Shown: one piece after another, positions 33,144 to 44,600 of the stretch | Position numbering within the stretch: the stretch's first letter is position 1 | Layout of the letters: the number at the start of each line of letters is the position of its first letter | Assembly: GCF_014529535.1 (NCBI RefSeq) | Contig: NW_023503493.1 | Span: 20,554,001 to 20,618,000, forward strand | DNA length: 64,000 bases | Reading direction: 5' to 3' | DNA from: Bradysia coprophila | Lineage: Eukaryota; Arthropoda; Insecta; Diptera; Sciaridae | The notes under the pieces: generated by a model | Seen by the model: only the letters and a program-made list of their open reading frames with translations | Database searches by the model: none | Told to the model about the DNA's origin: nothing | Position numbers and translations under genes: made by a program

Positions 33144-35001
33144 CAGGGCCGGATTATCGTTTCCAGCGCCATGGGCCAAGTGATAATTTAGCGCCAATAC
33201 CAAAATTTAAATTTTTGACGGAAATCTATTGTGTTTTTGTATTCCCTCAAATTGGTTCATGATCAGGCCTCACATGCAACATTAAGCCACCTTATTAAGG
33301 AATTTAGTAGGATTTCGAGCAAAAGTAAGGAGAAAATTAGGAATTTTGAAGTTCTAATTGATAATGATGATAAATAAGGGAAAAATTAGAAGTTTTCGAT
33401 CTAAAATTTTCAAACAAACAAATGAAAAATGTTAACTTGAATGAAAAATTCACAAATTTCTAAACAGTAAAAACGCCTAATTGTACGATAATAATTTCGT
33501 AATGAAGTGAAGTACAACCAATTGACAAATTTATTGGTTACTAAACTTAGAATAACCGAGGAGCATATAGAAGGGCGACCACTTAACATTTTTAAAATTC
33601 TAATTTAGTCATTTTCGTTGCTTTTCCATGCTATTCGATTTTTCTATGGGCTAAAATAATTTTTTCGACTTTTTCTTATCAAATATTTTTTTTGGTGAGA
33701 ATGTAGCGTCAAAAATGCCTATCATCAGACAGAGTGTTTTTGATGGTTGAGGTTGAGGACGAGTCATCTCAGTGTAAAGAATTAGGCTGCATCTGTGTGG
33801 AGGACAAGTATGCTTTCGAGAATAATTTTGCCTTTCTTGGAAGGATGGAACCAACCTTTAATGCCGAAATGCATTGTTTTTCACTGAAAAATTTAGGTGA
33901 AAATACAATTGTCCTCGAAAACTTTCTCAGTTCGCGGTTTGAGTTTCTTTGGATTGGACTGCTTTGCAACGCAAATCTGTATTTTTTGGCCAAGTGTAAC
34001 GTCAAGCATAGGGACAGCTGGCAAATAGAGTGATATTTTGAATGAAAATTTTCGTCCCAATTTTTTTACAGTGCCATAAATTTATTTGCCACACTCACGG
34101 TGCGGTTGAACAACTTTTTTTTTGACAAGTTCGTAAACATTGGGTTTCTCGTCAAGAAATTGTTTTGGGGAACCAAAAAAAACTTTTTTGTTCTGGCTCA
34201 AAATCGGCTGCTTGTGCATGTTCGAGAAAAGTGATAAAAACGACGTTTCTCCATACATTTTCCTTGTGTTGCTGAAAGTGACGAAAAAAATTGTTGCGTA
34301 CGAACGCTTTCTTTTTATCGATAGACAACATCATTTTCAACAAAAAATTGTTCTAAAAATTGTTAAAAGTCGTAGTTTTTTTATATCACTTATTCTGTCT
34401 GCAATTTTTGTAGAATTCGGTAATTCATTTGAGCGATATAGAAAAACAATTTCCCGACGAGAAACCCAATGTTTACGAACTTGTCAAAAAAAAAGTTGTT
34501 CAGCCGCACCGTGCACTGTTCACTTTCAGTTCTACCTCACTCATCCTTGGAAGTACGTTTGCAAAGTACATACTTTGACACCAAATGATGGTTCTGACTG
34601 TTTTATTTGTCTTCAAATGTTACTCGAATATTTTTGAAATTTTACTTGTTTTCCTCATAAATGTTGACTGGGCGTTTTACACAACAACGATTCATCTCAA
34701 CATATATAGCTTCACGTCGAAACAATACTTTGCGGAGGACATAATTTAGATGGATTTGAATGTGAACATTAGGCTCTGTGGTCAGAACTTCTACCACATA
34801 CATTTTGATTGCGAGTTTGTGACAGACTGACCAAAATTCCGATTATACTCAGGAAGAACCCAATGTTTTCTCACATTTGAGCATAACGAATTTGTACCCA
34901 AAAGTACAATTTTCTGTCATCATGATTAAAATTCCAGCGCCACTTTTTTCCAGCGCCAGTGGGCCGGGCCCCCCTAAGCCCATATGGTTAACCCGGCTCT
35001 G
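33144..35001. mobile_element. Non-autonomous hAT-type element (1.86 kb) with exact 8-bp TSD
   Basis: The left end is CAGGGCCGGATTA and the right end is TAACCCGGCTCTG (inverted). Both flanks carry TCTCTAAA (33136-33143 and 35002-35009). An 8-bp duplication with CAGGG-type ends is diagnostic of hAT transposition. Subterminal TTCCAGCGCCA blocks are found near both ends. No transposase is present, and a second MITE is nested at 34096-34513. Confidence 0.85.
34096..34513. mobile_element. MITE, 4-bp TSD family, copy B (418 bp), nested in the hAT element
   Basis: It begins CACGGTGCGGTTGAACAACT and ends with the inverted form (AGTTGTTCAGCCGCACCGTG). About 70 bp of terminal inverted repeat continues through CAAGTTCGTAAACATTGGGT. 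It is flanked by CACT at 34092-34095 and 34514-34517. It is the same family as 11485-11736. Confidence 0.8.
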
Positions 35002-35009
35002 TCTCTAAA

Positions 35010-35996
35010 CAAAGATCACAGAACGACGCCTTTGTCTATGGTAATAAATAAACGATTAGAAAAATGAGAAAGTATAGCAGGTAATAAAATGAGAATATTT
35101 TCGGAGATAAAAAAAGCGTTTAAGCGCAGTGTTGGACAGTGCAAACATTAGAATTTACTAGGTTCTTTCAAAAAGTTGGTGTTCCCAGAGTTTACATATT
35201 TGTACAAGTTTTCCTGCATCTAGCGAGTCAAATACATCAAAATATTGAAAGTTGCTGCTGCGTGAGCGGATAGCCGTGAAGTATCGTCAAAAAAATCGCC
35301 AATGTTTTTCCTCTACTAACTTTTCTTGTTAAAAAGTCTTCTGTAATTAATTGTAACAATTTTTCCTTTTTCAATTTGTACAAGGAATTTTTTTTGGCGA
35401 TCTGGCTTTTGGTGATCTTTTACAAATTCAATGAGTCAATGATACTTCACGGGAATTGATTTACGAGTCAATGCTTTATGGTAACGTACATGTGATTGAG
35501 AGAACTTAGACTATCGCTCTGTAATTTTGAAGAAGACCGAAAGCTTCAAAGTGTCAACATTATTTGTGTTCAGCTTTAGTCTTTTACTGTTTATGGTTCA
35601 TCCAACTAAACTCTCATCAATCATTCTCAAAACGACGGGATAAAATATTTTTGCCAGTAGAAACATAGAGTCGGTCAATCATTCAAAAATTCTTGTTCTA
35701 CTATTGTTGCTGTTGAAGTAAAAGGTTGGTTGTTAAAAAAAATTCAACAAATTTTCATTGAAATTGTATAAAATTAGCGTCGGAGGTCGGAGGACTAACG
35801 AGCTCAAAAATATTATCAGAAATGATTACCGGCTAAATCAGATGATTAACCGATATTCCAAGATATCAGATGTTGTAAATTAAACTAAAAAAATCAATAA
35901 AGTGTCGGTTTACATCAAAGTCTCTAGCCTTTCTGACGTAATAATTTGCAAACTATTATTTGCGACCGTTACTCATTAATTATCTAATGTTACAGT
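35010..35996. other. Intergenic DNA upstream of the unknown six-exon gene
   Basis: No exon assigned. An acceptor-like TTACAG at 35990-35995 just before the ATG at 35997 raises the possibility of an upstream non-coding exon that I could not locate. Confidence 0.4.
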
Positions 35997-37208
35997 ATGG
36001 CCAGTTCACCAGTCAATGATGCCTTACCGGTGTTCAGAAAACATGCAGCTTTTAATGCGAGTGAGTTTCCAATTTGCTTTTCTCTTTTTTCCTTTTAACA
36101 TTTTATTGGAATTTGTATCAGATGTATCATCATTCGAAGAATTGATGATTAAGGGCGAAGCACAGGATACGTGGGTCGGCTTATGCGAAAAGGTGGGACA
36201 GTTTCTAGCAACTACGAGAAAAAATTTCGGCACGGAAGGCGTAGAGAAAGTATTTCCGAATGTATCTATTGGGTAGGTTGATTATTCCTTTTCATTTTAA
36301 CTGTCTGTAGCTTAATATTCGTCATAAACATTTACACAAAGACACACTGTCACATACTGTGAGTCTAACTAGCTTCAATTTTGTTTTATTCAAGAACACA
36401 GTCAGTGCTTGGGGAGTGGATTAAGAAAGTAAATAATTCTTGGGATGATTCATTGAAGACAATCATACCGGCAAGACGAATGAATGATGAAATTTCGGAA
36501 AGAATGAGGGCTAGAGGAATGGAAGCGGCTAAGTTAATGGAAAATACAAATTTCGTCAATTTAGGCAATTTACTCACAAAGAATGTTCAATTATTATCCG
36601 GTCAGCCAGATGTGCAGGTCGGCTCACATCAATTCCAAATCAAAACGTAGTTGGTTTTTCAGTGTAATCTAATCCTTTGACCGAATTTACAGGTAAATTT
36701 CGCCGCAACAGAATTAGTTGAAGGTCCATTAGGATTAGACACAGCCTTGTTCTTAGCTGATGTTCTCATTAAATATCACCAACTGTTGAGACTCGAACAC
36801 AACATTCGCTATGTTACGAGCGACTGTGCTAAGAGTTTCGGTAACAATTTTAATCATTTCGAAAAATAGAAAATTTCGTTTATCAGACACCTCATTCAGG
36901 TCGTGCATTTGATGAAGAAATGAATTCGAATGAGGCAGACCAGAAAAAATATTGGAACCAGACGTCGTTTTTAACCGGATGGGAAATTATTAGAAGGTAA
37001 TGGAACCGGAATTTTGCATCACAAGATTTCATTAGAACAAAAATCATACATTGTTAGGGCAACCGAAGATCAGGCATTACTCGAGCGGAGTCAACACGGC
37101 GAGGTAGAATTGGTGGATGTGTTTGAGGCTGGATTACGTTTGGTTTCCAACCGAAATATTGACAATATTAACTTTATGATAGTCGTTGCTTTGGCTGAAA
37201 TTTTTTAG
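35997..37208 (+). CDS. Six-exon gene of unrecognised family, 277 residues
   Basis: Exons 35997-36060, 36122-36272, 36395-36617, 36693-36840, 36900-36996 and 37058-37208 sum to 834 nt with all GT-AG introns of 57-122 nt. The protein starts MASSPVNDALPVFRKHAAFN, has no signal peptide or membrane segment, and looks helical. Recognisable blocks are EELMIKGEAQDTWVGLCEKV, VLGEWIKKVNNSWDDSLK, ERMRARGMEAAKLMEN, ELVEGPLGLDTALFLADVLI and FDEEMNSNEADQKKYWN. I cannot place it in a known family. A polyadenylation signal AATAAA at 37254 fits a real transcript end. Exon phases mesh without gaps, which argues strongly for an expressed gene. In exon 5 the acceptor at 36899 is preferred over one at about 36886, which would lead to an early stop. 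Confidence 0.75.
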
Positions 37209-39113
37209 GTTTTTTTTGGCAGGCGCTAGCGTTTTTTAGGTGGGATAAATGTAAATAAATGTAATTTTTATAGCGAACAGTCAAATGTGTCTTTTATTCG
37301 AGCATTGATTTCGACTGTGGCTGCAGGAATAGGATTTTGCATCACCTAACTAATCAATAGGGATTACCAACCCAAGCAGCCTTTCAACAATTTTCAGGTC
37401 ATTCTCGTTTTTTTTAAACATCGTAGAGAAGAGAACAAGAACTTACATTTAATTCGTATCATTCGTACCATATATCCACGTGTCACAAACCAAAAAAAAA
37501 ATGAAAATTGAGGAAAAGCACTGACACAAAACTGTTAAACCTTGCTAAGTTACTGGATCAAATGCTATCTATTTTAAAGACGACTCATTCAATGTGATTC
37601 ATTCATAAAAAGGCAAATAATTCAACCTTTAAATTTCTAAGACTTGAGACCTAAGTCTGGACCTATATTTAATCTTTTAGAATAGGCAAGACAACCTCAA
37701 CAAAATCATTAAATCTACTACTTCATTTCTGTAAAGTAAATCACTTGACACAAGATCTATTACTTCAATATTTCAATTATACATTCCAACTCTAGCAGCT
37801 CTCTAGAAACCGCACACATATTGTTTTACAAAGCGGTTTCTAGAGAGGTGCCTTGATTCCGTTTAATAAGAAAGCACTAGCGAGACCTTCGGTTATTCTT
37901 GTCGTGGTTGTCGATTGCAACTGACTAACCGTTCTTATTAGATGTGAAATCATTTGGTCCTTCTTTATTTGCAACTAGAAAATTGACTCGAATGTTAACC
38001 TACATTTCACAATGTCTTTAGATTCAACTGGTCGACACCTACACGTCCAACGTTGCGGCTAAAGTTTAAATGTCAGAATGATTTAACTTACGCAGAATGT
38101 AATTGGTAGTGAGTAACATTTATTAAATATTTTTGTTGCTATTTTGGACGGTTCGATTTTTTTTATAAATTTGCTAATTATGACAATATTTTATTGTTAA
38201 TTTACATTGTTCTCAATAATTCTCAATAAACATAAACTAAACAGAACCATAGTACAAAGTAATTTACGGCAATTGATCACCTAATTAACAGTTAGCTATA
38301 ATGTGTCTAAATTACATGTTATATCACAGACGTCTTTAAGATTAGTTTTTTTTCTTCAGAATACAAAATCTACTCTATCATGGCTAATATTTCAAAAGGA
38401 ATTCACTAATTTTAGAGCGTTATCTAATCTCTCAAGTGAATTTACTCTCATGTATTGGGTACTGATTCTCTATTGATTAGGGACTATTTTTGGGAAAACA
38501 TTTTTCCATATTTTCCAGAATTTCCCAAAATCATTTTTTTTAGATAACTAAGATAAATCTCGGAAAATGTGAGAAAATGCAGGAACAAGGCAACAATCAG
38601 GTTCATGGTCGACCGAGTCTTATATTTTCCTATACTTTCCCATATTTTCGAAAAATATTTTTTTAGATAAAAAAGGGAAAAAACAGGAAAATGGGTGAAA
38701 ATTCAGGAAAATATAAGGCTCGGAACAGGTCAGGTTGACCTGAAACATGATGTTCAAATCATTTGAATCTTGGAACTGGACTTGAATTTCAGGTTCAAAG
38801 GATAGTCTTATATTTTCCTGAATTTCCCCACATTTTCCTGTTTTTTTCCCCTTTTTTATCTAAAAATATGGAAAAATGCTTTCCCAAAAATCCGTGCTTT
38901 TAATGTAAGCAGACTTAGCTTGAATACAGACGTGGGAAAATATTTTGTAAACGAACTTTAGGATTCACCACTTTCGCTTGTTTCCATCTTACACAATCAA
39001 TTCATCAGAAGAGATGACGTAATAGTGTAGGATGCATGAGTGGAGATCATGAGTCATTTTTTGTATTAAAAGTCGTAAACAAAATTAATTTCTCTGACTG
39101 TAACAAAAATTCT
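37209..39113. other. Intergenic DNA with short hairpins
   Basis: No gene. It includes a perfect 15-bp hairpin at 37799-37847 and a foldback element at about 38488-38890. Confidence 0.45.
38488..38890. repeat. Foldback repeat (GGGAAAACATTTTTCCATA ends)
   Basis: The outer ends GGGAAAACATTTTTCCATA (about 38493) and TATGGAAAAATGCTTTCCC (about 38868) are inverted. Inner arms at 38651-38717 and 38807-38876 are also inverted (AAACAGGAAAATG, AGGAAAATATAAG). Short GGAAAAT-type motifs recur throughout. Non-coding. Confidence 0.6.
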
Positions 39114-39473
39114 AATTTTTATGCATGAAGAGTGCATGAAGATATTGATGAGAATTTGAAAATAAAATTTTTGAGACGAGATTTGAACCGTGGACCTCTT
39201 GCTTATGAAGCAAGCGTTCTACGTACCAAACCACAGGACTGAACAAAATTTTATTTCCAATTTCAAACCGTTCCTTTACAATCAGCTCATATAAACTATA
39301 CCTCCAATACATGTAAGTACCGATGAATCACTTCGATCGAATCTACGTCACAAGATGGATGTCACATATCGTTATAATTGGTCTGATTGTTAGTGCAATC
39401 TTCGGGTTAATTTGTATTGTCGTACCGAATCAAGTTTAGTTTTGTCTTCATGCACTCTTCATGCACAAAAATT
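39114..39473. mobile_element. TIR element containing a tRNA-like sequence
   Basis: The ends TGCATGAAGAGTGCATGAAGA (39122-39142) and the exact inverted form (39445-39465) bound about 360 bp, extended by AATTTTT/AAAAATT. Inside on the minus strand is a tRNA-like region. The element sits about 60 bp downstream of the MAK-type kinase stop codon. Confidence 0.65.
39171..39239 (-). repeat. tRNA-like sequence (CAT anticodon loop), degenerate
   Basis: A well-paired anticodon arm CTTGC-TTCATAA-GCAAG and a box B (GGTTCAAATCT) are visible. The T stem and acceptor stem do not pair, so this looks like a tRNA pseudogene or SINE head and not a working tRNA-Met. Confidence 0.45.
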
Positions 39474-39535
39474 ATTCGGACACCTTTCGGTGAAAGTCCG
39501 AAGCAATACAGCATCTAGAAAAATAAAAAAAAAAT

Positions 39536-42500
39536 CTAATTGTTCAGGTACTTAGATGCCCAGTCCGTTCGATTTGTTTTGCTATTCGTTGAATAATTGT
39601 TGCTCAACGGATCTGAAATAACTTGCAATAAGATCAATCGATACTGCGATTGGAAACACTCATGTAATGAAAAAGAAATAATTTTTCGTATCTACCTGTT
39701 TCATCCACCATCCATGCACTGAGCCTTTCTGATTTCTTATTGGACTGTTCCCATGGAAACAATTTCGCATTTTTGTAGTCATTATTGGAAATACCGTGGC
39801 CGAAGACATTGCTGAAGAAATTTTTTTTTAATATTATAAACCATGGATGTGTGGAGGTATGGCAGGTGGAAGGTGAATTTTGCATTTTTTTAAATTCTGA
39901 ATGGTCCTTGCGAGTCGAACTGAATTTTTTGTAATTTATTTAACTCTTACTTGTAAGTAAATTGTTGGGATCGTCTTTTAGTAGCACCCACATTGGCGCT
40001 CGAATGTCCTTGTTTGAAATCGTCGTCAGGAATTCCCAGGTCTCTCAACGTCGAACCTTTCGTTTGCGGTACTGTATTCGGATATAAATACTTAACTGGG
40101 CTTACTCTGCCGTATGTTGATGTACCGAACAGATCTTCCAATTTTATTGTGGATATTGAATCCTTTCGCGGCCTTGACGATTTAATTTTACTTCTGAAAA
40201 AAGATTAAAAAAATTTCTCCATTGTAAACGCTTCACCGAGTTCAATGTCGTTTCAACAAACCCTAACAAACTCGCAAATTCATCATCTTCAAAGGTATCG
40301 GTCGTGTTCCAATTTTCCATCGGCATTTGTTTCGCTCGTATCAGTGAAGCAGATGGTATGTTTCCCATTAAATATTCGTTGTGACCATCAACTTTCTGTT
40401 TATTTTCCAATATTGGAACGACGTTCTTTTGTTTGGAAAATGCGTTATATATTTTCGAGTCATTGAGCAATTTTTCATTGTTATTGTTTGATGGATTGTG
40501 CAAATAAAATCCTTTGTAGGTGTTTGCATACGCATTACCACCGTCGAATGTTGTCGTCGATGCTATAGATTTTTGTTTGTTTGGCTTGGTTCCGTTGCTG
40601 TACAGTTGGCCCACATTCCGGTTGACATATATGTCGTTTATCTTTTCGTTTAAATAACCATTGTCCGGAAGTTTATTGCTTCGAAGAAAACTGTAAGAAG
40701 TCGATGTCGATATAATGTCATTTGAATTCTCTAAATGTTGGTTCGATTTATAGGACAGACTTAAAAAGGACAGGCATTTTTAAATGTAATTTATAGGATG
40801 ATGAAACTGCGACTACAGCTGGCTGACTAAAATGTGGTACATAAATGTGCGATGTTCATTATGAAATGTAAATATGTTTTGAGTGTCCTATCTGCAATGT
40901 GACTTTAGTCTTACCTAGCATTTATATGTCATAAATTATGATCTTTATACCTAGCAAACCAAAGCTGTCGTCATAATCTACGGTAACTGTAAAATATAGA
41001 AAAGCTGATGAGAATAAATGAAGGAACGTTGCACAGAGGTTCCCGGAGTGAAATTGAATGTTACCGAAATTTTGTTTGACTAACGAGTATAGAGCAAGAA
41101 CACAGTTTCAACTAAAGAATTTTGAATAAAAGGACAATGGCTTTAGGGGCTACTCTCTGTCCCTCCTATAAACTTATAAACCTATAATCTACCTCTCTGA
41201 CAATTCTTCCGATGTTCTTGCAGCCGATTTTGCCGTCCCATTCAGAACATTACTCAGATTATTTTGCTGTTGTTGTTGACTCAACGCTAACTTGCCAAGC
41301 ATCCCATTGATCAATTCCAAATTTAGTTCCTTTTTACTTTGACCACTGTGCCGTGCATCGCCGTTGTTAGTCAAATTATACTTCTCATTCCTTAGTCCAT
41401 ACGAATCCTGCGAAAAAAATTTCATTTTATTCTCTGTTAGGAATTACACAAAATTGTACAATTCACATCCTCGCCGTTCTCTATCATCGCATGACCATTC
41501 GACCCATAACCATTCGTCCCATTACTTATTATTGATTGATTTTGCTGTGACGCAACTTGTGTTACAGGTGTTATGTGATGCGTGGTCGATGATATTCGTT
41601 TCACAATTTGAAAATACGGATATTTAAGAGATTGCTGTGCGGTCGGACGCCGCTCCGGATCCCATTGTAAAAGGTCTTCCAGTAACTGAATACCTGGTGA
41701 ACTGGCTCGTGTCACCACAGCAGTTAGTTCGACTTTCGGACATTCAGGAAAGTGAAACTGAATTACCGAAGCAAGTCGATGGCCTTCGGACCACTCATTC
41801 TGCAATGATTGAGTTGTTAATCGAATAAGAATTGCATAAAAACGAGAAATGCTGTGAATGTACTTTATCTGGTGTTCCTAAAACAGAACAAATTTTAAAT
41901 AGTTGATCCACCTCGCTACTTCCCGGAAATAGCGGACGAAACGTGTACAGTTCAGCCATAATACAACCGATGGCCCATAGATCTATAGCGCTTCCGTATC
42001 GAGTAGAATGAAGTAATACTTCTGGAGCTCGATACCATCTCGTCGAAACATAGTCAGTATATGGGGGTCTTGAACGGATTTCTCTTGCTAAGCCAAAATC
42101 CGCGATTTTAACTAGCTCTGGTCCCGAACATAGCAAATTTCTATAATAAGAGATTCATGGAAATCGTTTTCATCTTTTTCAATTTTGTTTAATTAGATTA
42201 CTCAGGCTTTAAATCTCTATGGAAGAAACCATGACGATGCATGAAACCCAATCCACTCAAAACCTGTTAATTCGTAAAATGTTAGCAAGGAACAAAAAGA
42301 CATTCTACCCTCCACCTACTTGAAACAACATATTTCGAATAGTTCCTTCCGGAAAATGTGTTTCTCGATCTTTGATAAGTTGATACAAATTCTCCTTCAT
42401 ATACTCAAATACGAAATAGAGAATGTCATTTTCTCGGATCACTTCCTTCAGCTTAACAACATTGGCATGTGACAATTTTTTCAGTGACTGTAAAATTAAT

Positions 42501-42724
42501 GAAATTCGGAGATTTACAGAAAATAATGGTTTCACCCTTGTGTACGTGCCCGAAAGCCGACGACTTACCTTCACCTCACGCAAACTCATTGCTTCATCCC
42601 ATGAATAGTATTTCCTTTTCATTCGTTTAATTGCCACCTTTTCGCCGGTGTCTTTACGCTGGCCAAGGACCACCGTTCCATAGGTACCATCTCCTAGTGG
42701 ATTCAGCGTTATGTAACGATTCAT
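39536..42724 (-). CDS. Mak: MAK/CILK1 (ICK)-type ciliary serine/threonine kinase
   Basis: Ten exons: 42569-42724, 42320-42487, 42202-42263, 41864-42140, 41467-41799, 41193-41407, 40262-40690, 39951-40193, 39696-39811 and 39536-39612 (2076 nt, 691 residues). The kinase domain occupies about residues 4-285: GDGTYG glycine loop (11-16), VAIKRM Lys33, HRDLKPEN (123-130, split by intron 3), DFG (143-145), and the TDY activation motif (157-159), the hallmark of the MAK/CILK1/MOK group. The C-terminal half is low-complexity (QQQQQ near residue 390), with conserved islands ending [11 protein letters not shown], matching the conserved C-terminus of vertebrate MAK/CILK1. The family controls intraflagellar transport turnaround and cilium length at the ciliary tip. 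Exon 7's donor (GG then GTTTGT) is weak but is the only one that keeps the frame. An X-box-like palindrome lies about 80 bp upstream. Confidence 0.9.
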
Positions 42725-42803
42725 TTATTTTTCTTTTGTAATTCACTGGCACTTTTAATTTAGCTTGTCCTTAGGTAGCATTCACTTCCATTTTATTGTT
42801 TAT

Positions 42804-42820
42804 GTTGCTAAATGAGCAAC
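42804..42820. promoter_or_regulatory. X-box-like inverted repeat upstream of the MAK-type kinase
   Basis: GTTGCTAAATGAGCAAC, perfect half-sites GTTGCT and AGCAAC separated by 5 bp, 80-96 bp upstream of the ATG at 42724. RFX factors bind such half-sites in ciliary promoters, but the usual spacing is 0-3 bp, so the assignment is tentative. Confidence 0.4.
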
Positions 42821-44600
42821 TTGCTCTGCTTTAATTTTCTTGTTTTTCAAATAAAACAAGAATAAAACTTTGTTTTTAGAAATGCCTTAATTACACCAAC
42901 GAACCGTTGATGAACGGTCGTGTGTCACATACTTGGCTGTTTAATGAAAAATTAATGAATTCAATTCTTTAAAATGTCTCCGTAAAACTATTGATTTTTG
43001 GGTTGGGAATAAGCTCATTGTATGTAAGTGGCACATTGACTCAATTATAACGATATTAATGAAATATTAAGAATGCAATAGGGGGGAACAGTAATTCATA
43101 TCCTATTGGAACACTTGAATACATAAATAATTTATATAATTTCTCTGCGATATTGATTGGAACGTTTTCGTAAAGCACTGGACTAGAAAGTATCCACTAA
43201 AATTGATATTCTAGCAATTTAGAAAAATAAAAGGTAATAACAGGGGTTATGGACACTATATTCACTTTGTTATAATACCCAAGTTTATCGTCAATATAAT
43301 TTTAATATTTCGCCATTAAAATGGGAAGTCAATCGATGCAATTTTTTTTCGTAATTACACATCATCAAAATGTAAAATATTAAAAATATTTTGTTTGCTT
43401 GTGGTTGTCATGGTTGTGAAACGGTGAGCGTGCGCCCAAACGACCATAATTTGTTTATTATTATACCAATCAGATCTATTTGCACGCAATTTGGATGTAC
43501 CGCTTCTTGGGGGTTCATTTTTTAACAGACACAAAAATTACTGCCACACTACACACATGACCTTGTTAACTGGAGCAAACACGCTCTGTTTATTTATTTG
43601 CTTCAAACACTTTCCTACAAAAGTTGCTGTTAAAATTCTCTTTCGCTTAGAGCGAAAGTTTAAAAATATATATTTCAACTCGATATGAGGTAGAGCTTAA
43701 AGTTAAATTGCCAGAAAAAAAATCGAAAGGAAGACTGTATATTATATTGACAAATTGTATATAATCATGATAGTTACTATTTGACGGTGAAAGCAACTAC
43801 CAACACGGAATATTTAAATTGCCAGCAATAGTTTGAGCTAACAAAACGTTACTAAAAGAAATGGGAGACTATGCTAAGCTTTTTCATAATAACCGGCCAA
43901 CAACATACGACATGTAAATCTACTACTTCTATTGTTCAATGTATCTTATGAGTTATATGATAGTGGTCAAATGGCCCGAATTGAGTTTAATGAATTGAAC
44001 TGATTTATATGTTTTCTATCTCGGTGCTAGGTGTATCTGGGACTAAACCTGTCTTGCCCGTTTCTCTTCTATATACTCATTGAAGAGTATAACCTGAAGA
44101 CAAGACAAATTTAGTCCCAAACGCACCGAGAAATTTCTATGTTATCGGTTAACTCTAAAGTCGTTGATAAATAAATAAATTTTAAAAAAATGGGTCAAAT
44201 CCACTCTTCTTGCAATGTTGGCTAGTAAGGATTGAGGCAACCAAATTATCATCAATCAATCAATTGCAAACACAATCTTTAAAAAAATATTTCGATACAT
44301 ATAACACTTATAACAGTTGATGGCTTTGTCGTTGCCCGCCTGAATTCTGCACCTCGTACCTCGTCTTTTCTTTTTGCTTGAGTGACATTCTTACAATTGA
44401 ATTTTAACTGTGAAGCTATGTTGGCACATTCAACATGTCTAGGAATAGCAACGGATAACGTAAGATGGAGTACATCTGTTTGAATTCAAGAAGCTGCTTA
44501 GTTAGTTAATTACCATTTCTAGGTAAGGTTTTTTCTGAAATATGGAATGTTTTCTTTACGTCCTCCCTACCACTAAATTTCTTTTCCCCACAAAAAGTAA
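42821..44600. other. Intergenic DNA
   Basis: No gene found. It contains an imperfect inverted repeat at about 44023-44137 (CTCGGTGCTAGGTG and GGGACTAAA against their complements), likely a small foldback. Confidence 0.4.

Noticed and set aside
33734-34033. Plus-strand ORF of about 100 codons inside the hAT element
   Set aside because: No family resemblance, no transposase motifs, and it overlaps an equally long antisense frame.
39171-39239. Functional tRNA-Met gene
   Set aside because: The acceptor and T stems do not pair; only the anticodon arm and box B are convincing.
40951-40986. Candidate extra exon (36 nt) in the MAK-type kinase between exons 6 and 7
   Set aside because: It has good acceptor and donor sites, but inclusion puts a stop in frame, while exons 6 and 7 join perfectly without it. 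It could be a poison exon; no evidence.
42305-42330. Reading the MAK-type kinase exon 2 through to the stop at 42305
   Set aside because: The donor CAA/GTAGGT joins exon 3 in frame, giving the conserved kinase subdomain before HRDLKPEN.
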